Origin: Ruminococcaceae bacterium UBA4958
GTDB taxonomy: Bacteria > Bacillota > Clostridia > Oscillospirales > Acutalibacteraceae
Reading direction: 5' to 3'
Assembly: GCA_002397355.1 (NCBI GenBank)
Contig: DHAI01000021.1
Coordinates: 1-5,718, forward strand
Length of the DNA: 5,718 nt
In this document: positions 5,698-5,718 of the stretch, one piece after another
Layout of the letters: each line of letters starts with the position of its first letter
How positions within the stretch are numbered: position 1 is the first letter of the stretch
Position numbers and translations under genes: made by a program
Notes under the pieces: model-generated
The model's input: only the letters and a program-made list of their open reading frames with translations
Told to the model about the DNA's origin: nothing
Database searches by the model: none

Positions 5698-5718
5698 CGC
5701 AGCGGCGCAAGCGCTGCG
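5698..5718. other. GC-rich hairpin at the right edge
   Basis: CGCAGCG (5698-5704) and CGCTGCG (5712-5718) form a perfect 7-base stem with a 7-base loop. The stem reaches the window end and may continue. In the minus direction no T-run follows (the next bases are GCAGAACTAA), so it is not a standard terminator for a minus-strand gene to the right. A plus-direction T-run would lie outside the window. Confidence 0.35.

Overview
The window is a compact stretch of GC-rich bacterial DNA with five protein-coding genes, all on the minus strand, so it reads from high to low coordinates. Strong AGGAGG-type ribosome sites, consensus-like sigma-A promoters in short AT-rich islands, a rubrerythrin and a GldG/DUF4340 ABC cassette suggest a strictly anaerobic Gram-positive, most plausibly a GC-rich member of the Clostridia (Oscillospiraceae/Ruminococcaceae-like). 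This placement is inference; no marker gene is present.

Layout in transcription order. The right edge (about 5586-5718) is non-coding. It holds a GC-rich hairpin, a short AACTA/TAGTT inverted repeat and a probable promoter. Four tightly packed genes follow: an ABC ATPase (4596-5585), an ABC-2 type permease (3889-4599), a GldG-like membrane-anchored protein (2198-3874) and a DUF4340 protein (676-2196). Junctions are a 4-base ATGA overlap, a ribosome site abutting the previous stop codon, and a 1-base gap. All four preferred starts have their ribosome site about 9 bases upstream, so this looks like one translationally coupled operon.

The four proteins look like one membrane complex. The ATPase drives the six-helix permease. 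The GldG-like protein (charged cytoplasmic tail, two membrane helices, large external domain) and the DUF4340 protein (one N-terminal anchor, external repeats joined by Ser-rich linkers) would form the extracytoplasmic part. The arrangement resembles the GldA/GldF/GldG transporter of gliding Bacteroidetes. In Firmicutes no substrate is known, and the sequence does not reveal one.

The last gene (24-563) encodes a classical rubrerythrin, a diiron peroxidase with a C-terminal rubredoxin-like domain. It has its own extended -10 promoter in the gap after the DUF4340 gene. Directly upstream of the -35 box lies a perfect 7-1-7 palindrome, TAATAATAATTATTA, matching both the PerR and Fur consensus at 12 of 14 defined positions. 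This suggests peroxide- or iron-responsive control. The left edge (1-23) holds a short hairpin that may begin a terminator. I saw no tRNA, rRNA, CRISPR array, insertion sequence or phage gene.
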